A DNA stretch of 39,726 nucleotides from Acidovorax sp. Root219 (GTDB lineage: Bacteria; Pseudomonadota; Gammaproteobacteria; Burkholderiales; Burkholderiaceae_C): NCBI RefSeq assembly GCF_001428665.1, contig NZ_LMIJ01000001.1, positions 142,951 to 182,676 of the forward strand. The letters run 5' to 3'. Below are positions 1 through 8,343 of the stretch, piece after piece. Made by a program: the position numbers and the translations under genes. The notes beneath the pieces were generated by a model. It did not search any database, had not been told where the DNA came from, and saw only the letters and a program-made list of their open reading frames with translations. Within the stretch, counting starts at the first letter, position 1. The number at the start of each line of letters is the position of its first letter.

Positions 1-30
1 CCAAAAAGCAGAAGCAACCAAAACCAACAA

Positions 31-897
31 TCAAGGCCTCAACAAACCAGCAAACTCCAACGCCGCCCGACTCCGAGAAGCCCCCTTGCGCCACAAAATC
101 CCCGCATGCCGCACCATCCCCGGCGAATGCAGATTGATCGAGTGCAGATCCGCCGCCTGCAAGGCAGCACGTTCAGGCGCAATGCTCGCCAGATCCCCCC
201 ACCGGCACACATCAAGCAAGCCCTCCACCGACTCCATCTCCACCCGAACCAAAGGCACCACCCCAGCAGCCCGCAGGCTCTCATCAATCAGGCGCCGCGT
301 AGTGAACGCCCGCGGCAACATGGCCAGCGGCACCCCAGCCAGGTCCTTCAGGGCCAGGGTACGCCGCCGCGCCAACGGGTGGGCCCGGTTCACCACCAGC
401 TGCAGCCGCTCCTCGAACAGCGGCTCGGTCTCGATCTCGTCGCGCTCGGTGGGATAAAAGGCGATTCCCACGTCGAGCTGCCCCTCCACCAATTGCTCCT
501 CGATGGGCCCGGCCCGCAGGTCACGCACCACCACGTTGACACCCGGGTACGCGCTGCTGAAGGCCGCCACCGCCGCCGGCACCAGGGTGTGCAAAAAGGT
601 CGGGATCACACCCACGGTGAGGACACCCGACTGCAGCGCCCCCATGTCGGCCAGCGCCATGCGGCCGGCCTCGATCTCCTGCAGCGCGCGTGCCGCGTAG
701 GTGCGAAAGGCCACCCCCGCCTGCGAGAGCTTGAGCCCCCGGCCCAGCCGATCGAACAGGGCCACGCCCAGCTCTTGCTCCAGCTGGCGCAGGCCATGCG
801 ACAGCGTGGACTGCGTGACGAACAGGTTCTGCGCCGACTGTGTCAGGTGCTCGGTGCGTGCGATGTCGAGGAAATAGCGGAGCTGGCGGATTTCCAT
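31..897 (-). CDS. LysR-type transcriptional regulator, putative cat operon regulator
   Basis: This 288-aa protein has a LysR winged helix-turn-helix at about residues 1-60 (MEIRQLRYF start, then a TQSTLSHGLRQLE recognition helix) and a periplasmic-binding-like effector domain from about 90 onward. The open frame continues 29 codons upstream, but MEIRQLRYF is the standard LTTR N-terminus and has GGGAGG just upstream, so 897 is chosen. It is divergent from catB with a 142-bp intergenic region, the classical layout of a LysR activator and the pathway it controls. The expected role is binding the shared intergenic region and activating catBC-bug-catA1, probably with muconate as co-inducer. The sequence is not close to my memory of CatR/CbnR, so the role rests on position. 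Confidence 0.85.
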   Translation of the reverse strand: MEIRQLRYFLDIARTEHLTQSAQNLFVTQSTLSHGLRQLEQELGVALFDRLGRGLKLSQAGVAFRTYAARALQEIEAGRMALADMGALQSGVLTVGVIPTFLHTLVPAAVAAFSSAYPGVNVVVRDLRAGPIEEQLVEGQLDVGIAFYPTERDEIETEPLFEERLQLVVNRAHPLARRRTLALKDLAGVPLAMLPRAFTTRRLIDESLRAAGVVPLVRVEMESVEGLLDVCRWGDLASIAPERAALQAADLHSINLHSPGMVRHAGILWRKGASRSRAALEFAGLLRP

Positions 898-926
898 GGT
901 GGAACCCTCCCGAGGGAAACGGATAT

Positions 927-975
927 TCATCGATGATATCGAACGATGCATTGCAAATGAATCATTGGATTTGCA
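927..975. promoter_or_regulatory. Dyad symmetries in the LysR/catB intergenic region (candidate operator)
   Basis: Two dyads lie between the divergent starts: a perfect 10-mer TCATCGATGA at 927-936, and TGCAAAT (952-958) paired with ATTTGCA (969-975) around a near-palindromic AATGAATCATT core. LysR regulators bind interrupted dyads (T-N11-A type) upstream of the divergent target gene, so these are the best operator candidates. A weak -35/-10 pair for catB (TTGGAT at 965-970, TAAGCT at 989-994) would overlap the second dyad. The assignment is inference. Confidence 0.4.
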
Positions 976-1039
976 GGCGGGCAAAAACTAAGCTTCGCCT
1001 TGAACCCATGTTTCCCCCATCGACCGAAGGCCCGCCCCC

Positions 1040-2233
1040 ATGAACAACCACCCCGGTGGTTTCACCATCGAGCGCATCGAAGCGCGCATCCTGGACATCC
1101 CCACCATCCGCCCGCACAAGCTCTCGTTCGGCTCCATCAGCCGCCAGAGCCCGGTCATCGTGCAGCTGTGGCTGGCCAATGGCGCCTGCGGCTTCGGCGA
1201 GGCGGCCACCATCGGCGGCCCCTCGTGGAACGAGGAGTCGCCCGAGAGCATCCACCACGCCATCACCCAGTACCTGGCCCCGGCCCTTCTGGGCCAGGGA
1301 GCCGGCGGCTTCGAAGCCGCCCTGGCGCGCATGGACAAGGCCTGCAAGGGCAATGCCTTTGCCAAGAGCGCCGTGGAAATGGCCCTCATCGATGCTGTGG
1401 CACGCACCCTGGGCCTGCCCGCCTGGCAGTTGCTGGGCGGCAAGGTGCACGCCAGCCTGCCCTTGGCCTGGACCCTGGCCAGCGGCCATGTGGAGCGCGA
1501 CCGGGAGGAAGCCCAGTTGCGCCTGGAGCAGCGCCGCCACCACATCTTCAAGATGAAGATCGGCGCCAACACCCCGGCCGACGACGTGGCCCATGTCACG
1601 CAGATCGCACGCGGCCTGCAAGGCCGTGCCACGCTGACGGTGGATGTGAACCAGGCCTGGGACGGCAACACCGCGCGCCGCTACCTGCCGCAGCTGGTGG
1701 AAGCCGGCGTGACGCTGATCGAGCAGCCCGTGGCCCACTGGAACATCGAGGCCCTGAAGGGCCTGACCGCTGCGCTGGGACGCGACGCCCTGATCATGGC
1801 CGACGAAACCGTGTGCACCCCGCAGGACGCGATGGCCCTGGCGCGCGGCCAAGCCTGCCACGTGTTCTCACTCAAGGTGGCCAAGCACGGCGGCCTGCTG
1901 CGCACGCGCAAGGTGGCGGCGATTGCCGAGGCGGCGGACATCGGCTGGTACGGCGGCACCATGCTGGAAACCTCGCTGGGCAGCGCCGCATCGGCCCACG
2001 TGTTCTCCACCCTCACGGGCCAGCACCATGGCTGCGAACTGTTCGGCCCGCAACTGCTGGTGGACGACATCGTGGAAACCCAGATGCCAATTGCCGACTT
2101 TGCCTTGCAACTGCCCGACGGCCCGGGCTTTGGAGTGCAAGTGTCGCTCGCGCAGCTCGACCGCTTCGACCGTGCCCGCGAAGGCAAGGCGCCCATCCAC
2201 ATCGACCTGGGCCGCCAGGCCACCACCGTTTAA
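1040..2233 (+). CDS. catB: Muconate cycloisomerase
   Basis: This 397-aa enolase-superfamily protein (usual length about 370-400) converts cis,cis-muconate to (+)-muconolactone in the cytoplasmic beta-ketoadipate ortho pathway. Visible active-site residues are K171 and K173 in KMKIG, metal ligands D202 (DVNQAWD), E228 (EQP) and D255 (ADE), and the second base K279 (SLKVAKHGG). Their spacing matches K169, D198, E224, D249 and K273 of the Pseudomonas putida enzyme with small offsets. The first ATG after the divergent promoter region is used as the start. It is followed 20 bp later by catC and is probably the first gene of catB-catC-bug-catA1. A chloromuconate or other cycloisomerase is possible in principle, but catC next door favours catB. 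Confidence 0.93.
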   Translation: MNNHPGGFTIERIEARILDIPTIRPHKLSFGSISRQSPVIVQLWLANGACGFGEAATIGGPSWNEESPESIHHAITQYLAPALLGQGAGGFEAALARMDKACKGNAFAKSAVEMALIDAVARTLGLPAWQLLGGKVHASLPLAWTLASGHVERDREEAQLRLEQRRHHIFKMKIGANTPADDVAHVTQIARGLQGRATLTVDVNQAWDGNTARRYLPQLVEAGVTLIEQPVAHWNIEALKGLTAALGRDALIMADETVCTPQDAMALARGQACHVFSLKVAKHGGLLRTRKVAAIAEAADIGWYGGTMLETSLGSAASAHVFSTLTGQHHGCELFGPQLLVDDIVETQMPIADFALQLPDGPGFGVQVSLAQLDRFDRAREGKAPIHIDLGRQATTV

Positions 2234-2253
2234 GAAAGAAGGAGAACCCCGCA

Positions 2254-2529
2254 ATGCTGTTCCTCGTCCGCATGGATGTGCACATCCCCCACGACCTGCC
2301 CGCCGACCAGGCCAACGACATCAAGGCCCGCGAAAAGGCCTATTCGCAGGACCTGCAGCGCGACGGCCGCTGGCCCCACATCTGGCGCGTGGTGGGCGAG
2401 TACGCCAACTACAGCGTGTTCGACGTGGCCTCCAACGACGAGCTGCACCAGTTGCTGCAGGGGCTGCCGCTGTTCCCGTTCATGAAGATCTCGGTGACGC
2501 CGCTGGCACGGCATCCCTCGGCCATCTGA
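2254..2529 (+). CDS. catC: Muconolactone delta-isomerase
   Basis: This 91-aa protein (family about 90-97 aa) isomerises (+)-muconolactone to 3-oxoadipate enol-lactone. It begins MLFLVRMDV and contains the family core of PADQANDIKAREKAYSQ, WPHIWRVVGEYANYSVFDV and a C-terminal LPLFPFMKISVTPLARHPSA. An AGGAG-like site at 2240-2244 fixes the ATG at 2254, 20 bp after the catB stop. Muconolactone isomerases form a ferredoxin-like ring decamer. The next pathway enzyme, enol-lactone hydrolase (catD/pcaD), is not found in this window. Confidence 0.95.
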   Translation: MLFLVRMDVHIPHDLPADQANDIKAREKAYSQDLQRDGRWPHIWRVVGEYANYSVFDVASNDELHQLLQGLPLFPFMKISVTPLARHPSAI

Positions 2530-2560
2530 CACCCCCACCCAGAAGAATCGGAGACAAGTG

Positions 2561-3550
2561 ATGATGAAACGACAACAAGTGCTCGGGCTGCTGACCGCCG
2601 CCATGGCGCTGGCTGCCTGGCCCGCCGCACAGGCCCAGGCACCAGGCGCCAACTGGCCGAACAAGCCCATCCGCTGGGTCGTGCCCTTCCCACCCGGCGG
2701 CGCCATGGATGCGATTGCCCGCACGCTGGGCGAGAAGGCCGGCCAGGCGCTGGGCCAGCCCTTCGTGATCGAGAACAAGGCCGGCGCGGGCGGCAACATC
2801 GGCGCCGAGTTCGTGGCCAGGCAGCCGGCCGATGGCTACACGCTGATGATCACCTCCATCGGCATGGCCACCAACAAGCCGCTGTACGGCAAGCTGTCGT
2901 ACGACCCCATCAAGGACTTCGCCCCGGTGAGCCTGCTGGCCGTCGTGCCCAACGTGCTGGTGACCAATGCCACCCAGCCCGACGTGAAGACCGCCGCCGA
3001 CGTGATCGCCGCCGCGCGCAAGGCGCCGGGCAAGCTCACCTACGGCTCGGCCGGCAACGGCACCTCCATCCACCTGGCGGGCGAGGTGTTCAACTCGCTG
3101 GCGCAGATCGACATGCTGCACATCCCCTACAAGGGCAGCGGCCCGGCCGTGGCCGACCTGCTGGGCGGGCAGATCAACTACATGTTCGACAGCATCACCT
3201 CGGCGCGACCGCATATCCAGTCGGGCAAGCTGCGCGCCCTTGGCGTGACCACGGCCAAGCGCTCGGCCACCCTGCCGGGCGTACCCACCCTGGCCGAAGC
3301 CGGCCTGCCGGGCTACGAGGTTTCGCCCTGGTTCGCGGTGTTCATGCCGGCGGGCACGCCCGCGCCCATCGTCAACAAGCTCAACGCCGCCCTGCGCGAT
3401 GCGATGAAGCAGCCCGACGTGGTGGCCCGCTTCGAGACCATCGGCGCCGAGCCCGTGGGCTCCACGCCCACCGAACTCGCCAAGCACCTGGCGCGCGAAT
3501 CCGAGCGCTGGGCGAAATTGATTGCCGAGCGCGGTATCAAGCTGGATTGA
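2561..3550 (+). CDS. Tripartite tricarboxylate transporter (Bug) family substrate-binding protein in the cat operon
   Basis: This 329-aa periplasmic protein has a Sec signal peptide (KRQQ, hydrophobic stretch, cleavage near AQA-QA at about residue 26) and the Bug/TctC signature: PIRWVVPFPPGGAMDAIAR, the ENKAGAGGNIGAEFVA segment and LHIPYKGSGPAVADLLGG. GGAG at 2550-2553 is 7 nt before the ATG at 2561; a GTG at 2558 is the alternative start. Bug proteins capture carboxylates in the periplasm for TctAB-type transporters or as sensors. No tctA/tctB membrane partner lies nearby, as is common for orphan Bug proteins in Burkholderiales. Its position between catC and catA1 suggests an aromatic acid or pathway-acid ligand, which is inference. 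Confidence 0.88.
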   Translation: MMKRQQVLGLLTAAMALAAWPAAQAQAPGANWPNKPIRWVVPFPPGGAMDAIARTLGEKAGQALGQPFVIENKAGAGGNIGAEFVARQPADGYTLMITSIGMATNKPLYGKLSYDPIKDFAPVSLLAVVPNVLVTNATQPDVKTAADVIAAARKAPGKLTYGSAGNGTSIHLAGEVFNSLAQIDMLHIPYKGSGPAVADLLGGQINYMFDSITSARPHIQSGKLRALGVTTAKRSATLPGVPTLAEAGLPGYEVSPWFAVFMPAGTPAPIVNKLNAALRDAMKQPDVVARFETIGAEPVGSTPTELAKHLARESERWAKLIAERGIKLD

Positions 3551-3604
3551 TTGACCCCGTCCCCCCGATTTCCACCCATCCATTCCCACAGAGGAGACAA
3601 AAAC

Positions 3605-4525
3605 ATGGCAGAACTCACCCAGGCGCAATTGCTGGAGTTGGTCAACACCAAGAAGATCGCCCCCGGCAACCCCCGCGTGCGCCAGCTCACCGAGCGTATC
3701 GTCACCGACCTGTTCAAGACCATAGACGAACTCGACGTGACCCCCGACGAATTCTGGGCCGCCACGGCCTGGCTCACGCGCCTGGGTGCCGCGGGCCAGA
3801 CGGGCCTGATCACGGCCGGCCTGGGCTTCGACCGCCTGCTCGACATCCGCGCGGACGAGGCCGACCAGAAGGCCGGCCGCGAGGGCGGCACACCGCGCGC
3901 CATCGAAGGCCCGCTGTTCGTGGCCGGTGCACCCACGTCCAAGGTGGAAGTGCGCGTGGACGAAGGCGAGCCCAAGGGCGAGGTGTTTGTGATGCAGGGC
4001 CAGGTGTTGGACCTGCAGGGCAAGCCTGTGCCGAACGCCATGGTGGATGTCTGGCATGCCAACGAGCAAGGCGGGTACTCGCATTTCTTCCCGGGCATGC
4101 AGCCGTATGAGCTGCGCCGGCGCATCGAGACCGATGCCGAGGGCTTCTACCGGTTCCGAAGCTTTCTGCCGCCGGGTTATGCCATCCCGCCCACGGGTCC
4201 CGTGGCTGAACTTTTCGCTGCCTTGGGCCGCCATGGCCAGCGCCCCGCGCACATACACTTCCTGGTGGCAGCGCCCGGCATGCGCACGCTGACCACGCAG
4301 GTCAATATCCCGGGTGACAGCTATATCGACGATGACTTCGCCTTTGCCACGCGCGACGGGCTGATCGTGTCGCTGGAGCGCAATGTGGCGCCCAAAGGCT
4401 ATGAGTCACTGGGCATCACCGCGCCGTTCACGCGCTCGGTGTTCAACTTCGTACTGCCCAGGGCCGCCAGCGAGGACGAAGCCCTGCCGCTGACCCGCAT
4501 GGAGCGGGTGGCTGCGCCGGGCTGA
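3605..4525 (+). CDS. catA: Catechol 1,2-dioxygenase (first copy)
   Basis: This 306-aa intradiol dioxygenase cleaves catechol to cis,cis-muconate using non-haem Fe(III). The N-terminal helical dimerisation domain (about 1-100, with [23 protein letters not shown]) precedes the catalytic beta-sandwich. The four iron ligands are visible: Y158 (GGY), Y192 (PPGY), H216 and H218 (PAHIHF). The frame is open further upstream, but GAGGAG at 3591-3596, 8 nt before ATG 3605, and the match to the second copy set the start. It closes the catB-catC-bug-catA operon and is followed by a strong terminator. It is about 90% identical to the second copy at 11440-12360, with 30 substitutions counted by eye. Confidence 0.95.
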   Translation: MAELTQAQLLELVNTKKIAPGNPRVRQLTERIVTDLFKTIDELDVTPDEFWAATAWLTRLGAAGQTGLITAGLGFDRLLDIRADEADQKAGREGGTPRAIEGPLFVAGAPTSKVEVRVDEGEPKGEVFVMQGQVLDLQGKPVPNAMVDVWHANEQGGYSHFFPGMQPYELRRRIETDAEGFYRFRSFLPPGYAIPPTGPVAELFAALGRHGQRPAHIHFLVAAPGMRTLTTQVNIPGDSYIDDDFAFATRDGLIVSLERNVAPKGYESLGITAPFTRSVFNFVLPRAASEDEALPLTRMERVAAPG

Positions 4526-4545
4526 TCCCCCAACCGCGCCATGCC

Positions 4546-4575
4546 AGGCTGCCCCCGCGAGAGGGCGGCCTTTTT
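4546..4575 (+). terminator. Rho-independent terminator after catA
   Basis: AGGCTGCCC (4546-4554) pairs with GGGCGGCCT (4563-4571) in a 9-bp stem with one G-T wobble, followed directly by a T run ending at 4575. It lies 21 bp after the catA stop and before the dmpR-like gene, so it should separate the cat operon from the regulator. Confidence 0.8.
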
Positions 4576-4580
4576 GCGTT

Positions 4581-4690
4581 GGTGCAGGCCCTGGCCTGCA
4601 CCACCCGCGCCGCAGGAGAAACCCCGTGGCGCCAGCAGGCGCCATGGCGCACGATACTTGCATACGCCCCCCAGCCCAGCTGTGGGGGCG
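4581..4690 (+). promoter_or_regulatory. Three consecutive stem-loops in the dmpR-like leader / start region
   Basis: Three hairpins follow the terminator. The first is a perfect 10-bp stem with a 2-nt loop (GGTGCAGGCC at 4581-4590, GGCCTGCACC at 4593-4602). The second is TGGCGCC-AGCA-GGCGCCA at 4627-4644. The third is an 11-bp stem with one bulge, CGCCCCC (4665-4671) with GGGGGCG (4684-4690), extended inward by CAGC/GCTG. The second and third fall between two possible dmpR starts (GTG 4626 and TTG 4710). If translation starts at 4710, all three form a structured 5' leader. Confidence 0.55.
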
Positions 4691-6359
4691 GAATGCTGGA
4701 GACCCCCACTTGGCCAATCCCCTCTCGCTGCTGCGCTTCAACGCCGACACCGGCCACATCTGGCTCGACGAGCAGCGCATGCTGCTGCTGCACGCCCGCG
4801 CGCTGGCCGCCCTGCGCAAGGAGCTGTTCGACTCCCTGGGTGTGGAGCGCGCGCGCGGCCTGCTGATCCGCATGGGCTTTGCCTCGGGCCAGCGCGATGG
4901 CGAACTGGCCGTCAAGCAGCGGCGCGCCGGCCTCAAGACGCAGGAGGCCTTTCTGCTCGGCCCGCAACTGCACTCCATCGAGGGTGTGGTCTCGGTGGAG
5001 ATGGTGCAGCTCGAGATCAACCTGGCGCAGGGCCACTTCTACGGCGAATTCCTGTGGACCAACTCCTGGGAGGACGAGGTCAACATCAGCGACTTCGGCT
5101 TTGGCGACGACCCCGCCTGCTGGACGCAGATCGGCTATGCCTCGGGCTACACCAGCACCTTCATGGGCCAGCTCGTGGTCTACAAGGAGGTGGAGTGCCG
5201 CAGCCAGGGCGATGCGCTGTGCCGCATCGTCGGCCAGGTGGCAGAGCGCTGGAACGACGATGCCTACGTGGCCTACTTCCAGCCCCAGCCTTTTGCCGCG
5301 CAGCTGATCGACTACCAGATCGGCCTGGACCAGTTGCGCAGCGTGCAGGCGCGCCGGCGCTACGACAGCAAGCTGGTGGGCGTGTCGCCGGGTTTTCGCG
5401 AGGCCTTCGAGCTGCTCAGCCGCGCGGCCGACAATGCCATCACCGTGCTGCTGCTGGGCGAAACCGGCGTGGGCAAGGAGGTCTTTGCGCGCTGGCTGCA
5501 CGAGAACGGGCCGCGCGCCAAGGGCCCGTTCATCGCCGTGAACTGTGCGGCCATACCGCATGAGCTGATCGAGGCCGAACTCTTCGGCGTGGAAAAGGGC
5601 GCCTACACCGGTGCCCACCTGGCGCGGGCCGGGCGCTTTGAGCGGGCCCACGGCGGCACCCTCTTTCTCGACGAGATCGGCGACCTGCCGCTGGCCGCTC
5701 AGGTGAAACTGCTGCGCGCCCTGCAGACCGGCGAGGTGGAGCGCCTGGGCGCCGAGCACAGCGTGCCGTTCGACACGCGCATCGTCGCTGCCACCAACGT
5801 GAACCTGCAACAGGCCATGCAGGCCGGGCGCTTTCGCGCCGACCTGTTCTACCGCCTCAACACCTTTCCCATCACCATACCGCCGCTGCGCGAGCGCACG
5901 GCCGACATTCCGGCGCTGGTGGAGCGCTTCGTGGAGCGCTACGCCGAGCTGTACCGCAAGAAGGTGCTGGGCCTGACCGACAAGGCCATGCGCGCGGTGC
6001 TGGGCCACCCCTGGCCCGGCAATATCCGCGAGCTGGAGAACGTGATGGAGCGCGCCGTGCTGCTGGCGCCGGACAACGGCTTCATCGAGGCATCGCACCT
6101 GTCGGGCGTGGCGCCACCGGCCCAGGGCGGGCAGCTCGACGGGCACGGCGCCGTGACCCGCGCGCAGACCGACGCCATCGACGGCATCTGCGCCGAGGTA
6201 CTGGACCGCAACGTCGACCTGGCCCGGCTGGAGCAGCGCCTGCTGCAGACCGCGCTGCAGCGCGCGGGTGGCAACCTGTCGCAAGCGGCGCGCATCCTGG
6301 GCATCACCCGACCGCAACTGGCCTACCGGCTGAAGAAAGAAGGCGTTCCCACGGCCTGA
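4626..6359 (+). CDS. dmpR: DmpR/MopR/XylR-type sigma54-dependent phenol-responsive activator
   Basis: This protein is up to 577 aa (family about 560). It has an N-terminal XylR_N/V4R sensor (about 35-225), an AAA+ domain with Walker A GETGVGKE (278-285), the sigma54-contacting GAYTGA loop (325-330; usual form GAFTGA) and Walker B FLDE (347-350), and a C-terminal Fis-type HTH (about 535-570). By alignment to MopR, the zinc ligands C165, E188, C191 and C199 and the phenol-contact residues H116 and W144 are all kept, so phenol sensing is expected. It should drive the -24/-12 promoter at 6571-6585. The start is uncertain: GTG 4626 has AGGAG 7 nt upstream, while TTG 4710 (GGAG at 4698-4701) gives 549 aa and skips two hairpins. 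Confidence 0.93.
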   Translation: MAPAGAMAHDTCIRPPAQLWGRNAGDPHLANPLSLLRFNADTGHIWLDEQRMLLLHARALAALRKELFDSLGVERARGLLIRMGFASGQRDGELAVKQRRAGLKTQEAFLLGPQLHSIEGVVSVEMVQLEINLAQGHFYGEFLWTNSWEDEVNISDFGFGDDPACWTQIGYASGYTSTFMGQLVVYKEVECRSQGDALCRIVGQVAERWNDDAYVAYFQPQPFAAQLIDYQIGLDQLRSVQARRRYDSKLVGVSPGFREAFELLSRAADNAITVLLLGETGVGKEVFARWLHENGPRAKGPFIAVNCAAIPHELIEAELFGVEKGAYTGAHLARAGRFERAHGGTLFLDEIGDLPLAAQVKLLRALQTGEVERLGAEHSVPFDTRIVAATNVNLQQAMQAGRFRADLFYRLNTFPITIPPLRERTADIPALVERFVERYAELYRKKVLGLTDKAMRAVLGHPWPGNIRELENVMERAVLLAPDNGFIEASHLSGVAPPAQGGQLDGHGAVTRAQTDAIDGICAEVLDRNVDLARLEQRLLQTALQRAGGNLSQAARILGITRPQLAYRLKKEGVPTA

Positions 6360-6462
6360 TCCGGCCCGGGGCATGCCCCCTGAGCCTCACCCATCCCCCC
6401 TGCAGAGTGCCCCACCGGGGCCGCCGCGCATGGGCAGCCGCAGGCACGCGCGCACTTCACCA

Positions 6463-6497
6463 TTTGATCAAGCTGCACCGCAGCAATTGACGATTTA
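6463..6497 (+). promoter_or_regulatory. Candidate upstream activating sequence for the DmpR-like activator
   Basis: TTGATCAA (6464-6471) is a perfect palindrome followed by GCTGC-ACC-GCAGC (6472-6484) and then AATTGACGATTTAA, giving an imperfect inverted repeat of about 33 bp. XylR/DmpR-family activating sites are built on TTGATCAA-type inverted repeats 100-200 bp upstream of the start of transcription. This one is centred about 120-130 bp upstream of the predicted start. The assignment is by motif and position. Confidence 0.65.
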
Positions 6498-6570
6498 AGG
6501 CTTCAGGAAAACCCTTGCGCCAGGGCACCTGGGCAGGCGCACCCCATGCAAATCAAGGGCTTGCGTGCGC

Positions 6571-6585
6571 TGGCACAGCGATTGC
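6571..6585 (+). promoter_or_regulatory. Sigma54 (-24/-12) promoter of the phenol hydroxylase operon
   Basis: TGGCAC (6571-6576), five bases, then TTGC (6582-6585) is an exact -24/-12 core, with GG and GC at the required 10-bp spacing. Transcription should start near 6596-6598, about 40 bp before the dmpK-like ATG. This also rules out the upstream ATG at 6546 as a start for that gene. Confidence 0.88.
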
Positions 6586-6638
6586 CCTTCTTACACCGTC
6601 CGGGCCCCTGGCCCCTCTTCGATTGGTGTAGTGAACAA

Positions 6639-6917
6639 ATGACCCAAACCCACGACATGACCCCACCGGCATCGGCCAGCGAGATGGGCGGCCTGCCCTG
6701 CTACGTGCGGGTGACCGGCACGCTGGAGCAGCGCTTCGTCGCGTTCGAGTTCGCCATCGGCGACCCCGAGCTGGCCGTGGAGCTGGTCCTGCTGTTCGAC
6801 CAGTTCCACGCCTTCTGCGCGCAGCACCAGGCCATCCACCTCGATGCCGAAGAGGGCGCGCGGCTGGACTACGAGCGCCTGAAGTGGCGCTTCGGCGCGC
6901 CCGGCATCGACCACTGA
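6639..6917 (+). CDS. dmpK: Phenol hydroxylase assembly protein (DmpK family)
   Basis: This 92-aa protein, the usual DmpK length, is the first gene of the phenol hydroxylase operon. DmpK-type proteins are not catalytic; in Pseudomonas CF600 DmpK helps assemble the active iron-loaded oxygenase. Family features seen are GGLPCYVRVTG, RFVAFEFAIGDPELAVELVLLFDQFHAFC and the C-terminal LDYERLKWRFGAPG. The open frame extends upstream to 6546, but that part includes the sigma54 promoter, so ATG 6639 is used; ATG 6657 is an alternative. No strong ribosome-binding site is visible. The next gene starts 42 bp downstream. Confidence 0.88.
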   Translation: MTQTHDMTPPASASEMGGLPCYVRVTGTLEQRFVAFEFAIGDPELAVELVLLFDQFHAFCAQHQAIHLDAEEGARLDYERLKWRFGAPGIDH

Positions 6918-6959
6918 CACACATCCCCACCCACAACCACAGCACCAGGAGACAACACG

Positions 6960-7961
6960 ATGCATGTCGACATCCAGACCACCAGCGTCAAGCCGATCAG
7001 GCAGACGTTCTCATTCATTGCCCGCCGTCTGGGCGCGGACAAACCGGCGTCGCGCTACCAGGAGGCGACCATCGACATGCAGCCGGAGGTCAACTTCCAC
7101 TACCGGCCGCTGTGGGAACCCGAGCGCGCGCTGTACGACAAGCGCCGCACGGCCATCGTGATGCAGGACTGGTACGCCTTCAAGGACCCGCGCCACTTCT
7201 ACTACGGCGTGTACGTGATGGCCCGCGCCAAGCAGCAGGACGCGACCGACAGGCAGTACGAGTTCGTGGAAAAGCGCCAGTTGCTCACCCAGCTCGACGC
7301 GGCCACGCGCCAGCGCATCCAGTCCGCGCTGGTGCCGCTGCGCCACTACGAGTGGGGCGCCAACATGAACAACGGCTTCATCACCGCCTACGGCTGGGGC
7401 GCCGCGATCACGCAGGCCACCCAATTCGCCACCATGGACCGCCTGGGGATCGCCCAGTACCTCACGCGAGTGGGGTTGATGCTGGACACCAACGGCGAGG
7501 CCGCCCTCGACCAGGCCAAGGAGGACTGGCTGCATGCCCCCGACTGGCAGGGCGTGCGCCGCCTGATGGAGAACCTGTTCGTCACCAAGGACTGGTTCGA
7601 GGTGTTCGTGGCGCAGAACCTGGTGTTCGACGGCCTGCTGTACCCGCTGGTCTACCGCCACCTGGAGGCGGACCTGAACCCGGGCACCGGCAACGCCCTG
7701 TCGATGCTGACCGGCTTCATGAACGACTGGTACGACGAGACCACCCGCTGGGTGGACGCCACCGTGAAGACCGCTGCCGAGGAATCGCCGGCCAACGCAG
7801 CGCAACTCACCGCGTGGATCGGCACCTGGCGCACCGAGATCCTGCGCGCCCTGGCACCGCTGGCCAGTGCCGCACTGGGCGCCGATGCGGGTGCCGCCGC
7901 ACTGGCCCAGGCCGACCAGGCCCTCGCTGCGCGCATCGCCAAGCTGGGCCTGCGCGCCTGA
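6960..7961 (+). CDS. dmpL: Phenol hydroxylase oxygenase beta subunit (DmpL)
   Basis: This 333-aa protein is the beta subunit of the (alpha-beta-gamma)2 oxygenase. It has a ferritin-like helical fold without the diiron ligands. Recognisable segments are VNFHYRPLWEPERALYDK, DPRHFYYGVYV, YEWGANMNNGFITAYGWG and NLVFDGLLYPLVYRHL. AGGAGA sits 8-10 nt before the ATG. It belongs to the dmpKLMNOP operon and packs against DmpN to form the hydroxylase core. Its length matches DmpL (about 330 aa). Confidence 0.94.
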   Translation: MHVDIQTTSVKPIRQTFSFIARRLGADKPASRYQEATIDMQPEVNFHYRPLWEPERALYDKRRTAIVMQDWYAFKDPRHFYYGVYVMARAKQQDATDRQYEFVEKRQLLTQLDAATRQRIQSALVPLRHYEWGANMNNGFITAYGWGAAITQATQFATMDRLGIAQYLTRVGLMLDTNGEAALDQAKEDWLHAPDWQGVRRLMENLFVTKDWFEVFVAQNLVFDGLLYPLVYRHLEADLNPGTGNALSMLTGFMNDWYDETTRWVDATVKTAAEESPANAAQLTAWIGTWRTEILRALAPLASAALGADAGAAALAQADQALAARIAKLGLRA

Positions 7962-7982
7962 CCCCTCCCACGAAAGCCCCCC

Positions 7983-8300
7983 ATGAGCACCACCACCACG
8001 GCCGCATCTACCGCCATGCAGGACCGCCCCAGCGTCTTCATCGCCCTGCAGACCAACGACGAGACGCGCCAGATCATCGACGCCATCCTGGCCGACAACC
8101 CGCTGGCCACCGTGGCCGAGTTCCCGGCCATGGTGAAGATCGACGCGCCCGGGCAGATCGTCATCCACCGCAGCTCGGTGCAGGACCGCATGGGCCGCGA
8201 CTGGGACGTGCAGGAGCTGCACCTGAACCTGATCTCGCTGTCCGGAAACATCGACGAGACGGACGACGCCTTTCGCCTCACGCGCGGCGAGACGGCCTGA
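7983..8300 (+). CDS. dmpM: Phenol hydroxylase regulatory/coupling protein (DmpM, MmoB family)
   Basis: This 105-aa cofactor-less effector (family about 90-105 aa) binds the hydroxylase and couples electron transfer to substrate oxidation. The MmoB/DmpM core is visible: RPSVFIALQTNDETRQIID, VAEFPAMVKIDAPG, and the final DWDVQELHLNLISLSGNIDE. The first dozen residues, rich in Thr and Ala, are variable. The Shine-Dalgarno is poor, 21 bp after dmpL, suggesting coupled translation. Confidence 0.94.
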   Translation: MSTTTTAASTAMQDRPSVFIALQTNDETRQIIDAILADNPLATVAEFPAMVKIDAPGQIVIHRSSVQDRMGRDWDVQELHLNLISLSGNIDETDDAFRLTRGETA

Positions 8301-8343
8301 CGCCCAGCCCCTGCCCTGCCCCACTTCACCTTCAGGAGACACC

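Noticed and set aside
4443..6374. Long minus-strand open frame opposite the dmpR-like gene
   Set aside because: Low-complexity Ala/Gln/His/Leu translation without domains; the plus strand has a complete activator with all motifs.
6368..6379. GGGGCATGCCCC palindrome after dmpR
   Set aside because: A perfect 12-mer, but with no T run and no paired site; expected by chance in GC-rich DNA.
6546..6638. N-terminal extension of the dmpK-like gene
   Set aside because: It contains the -24/-12 promoter and the predicted transcription start, and family members begin at the shorter position.
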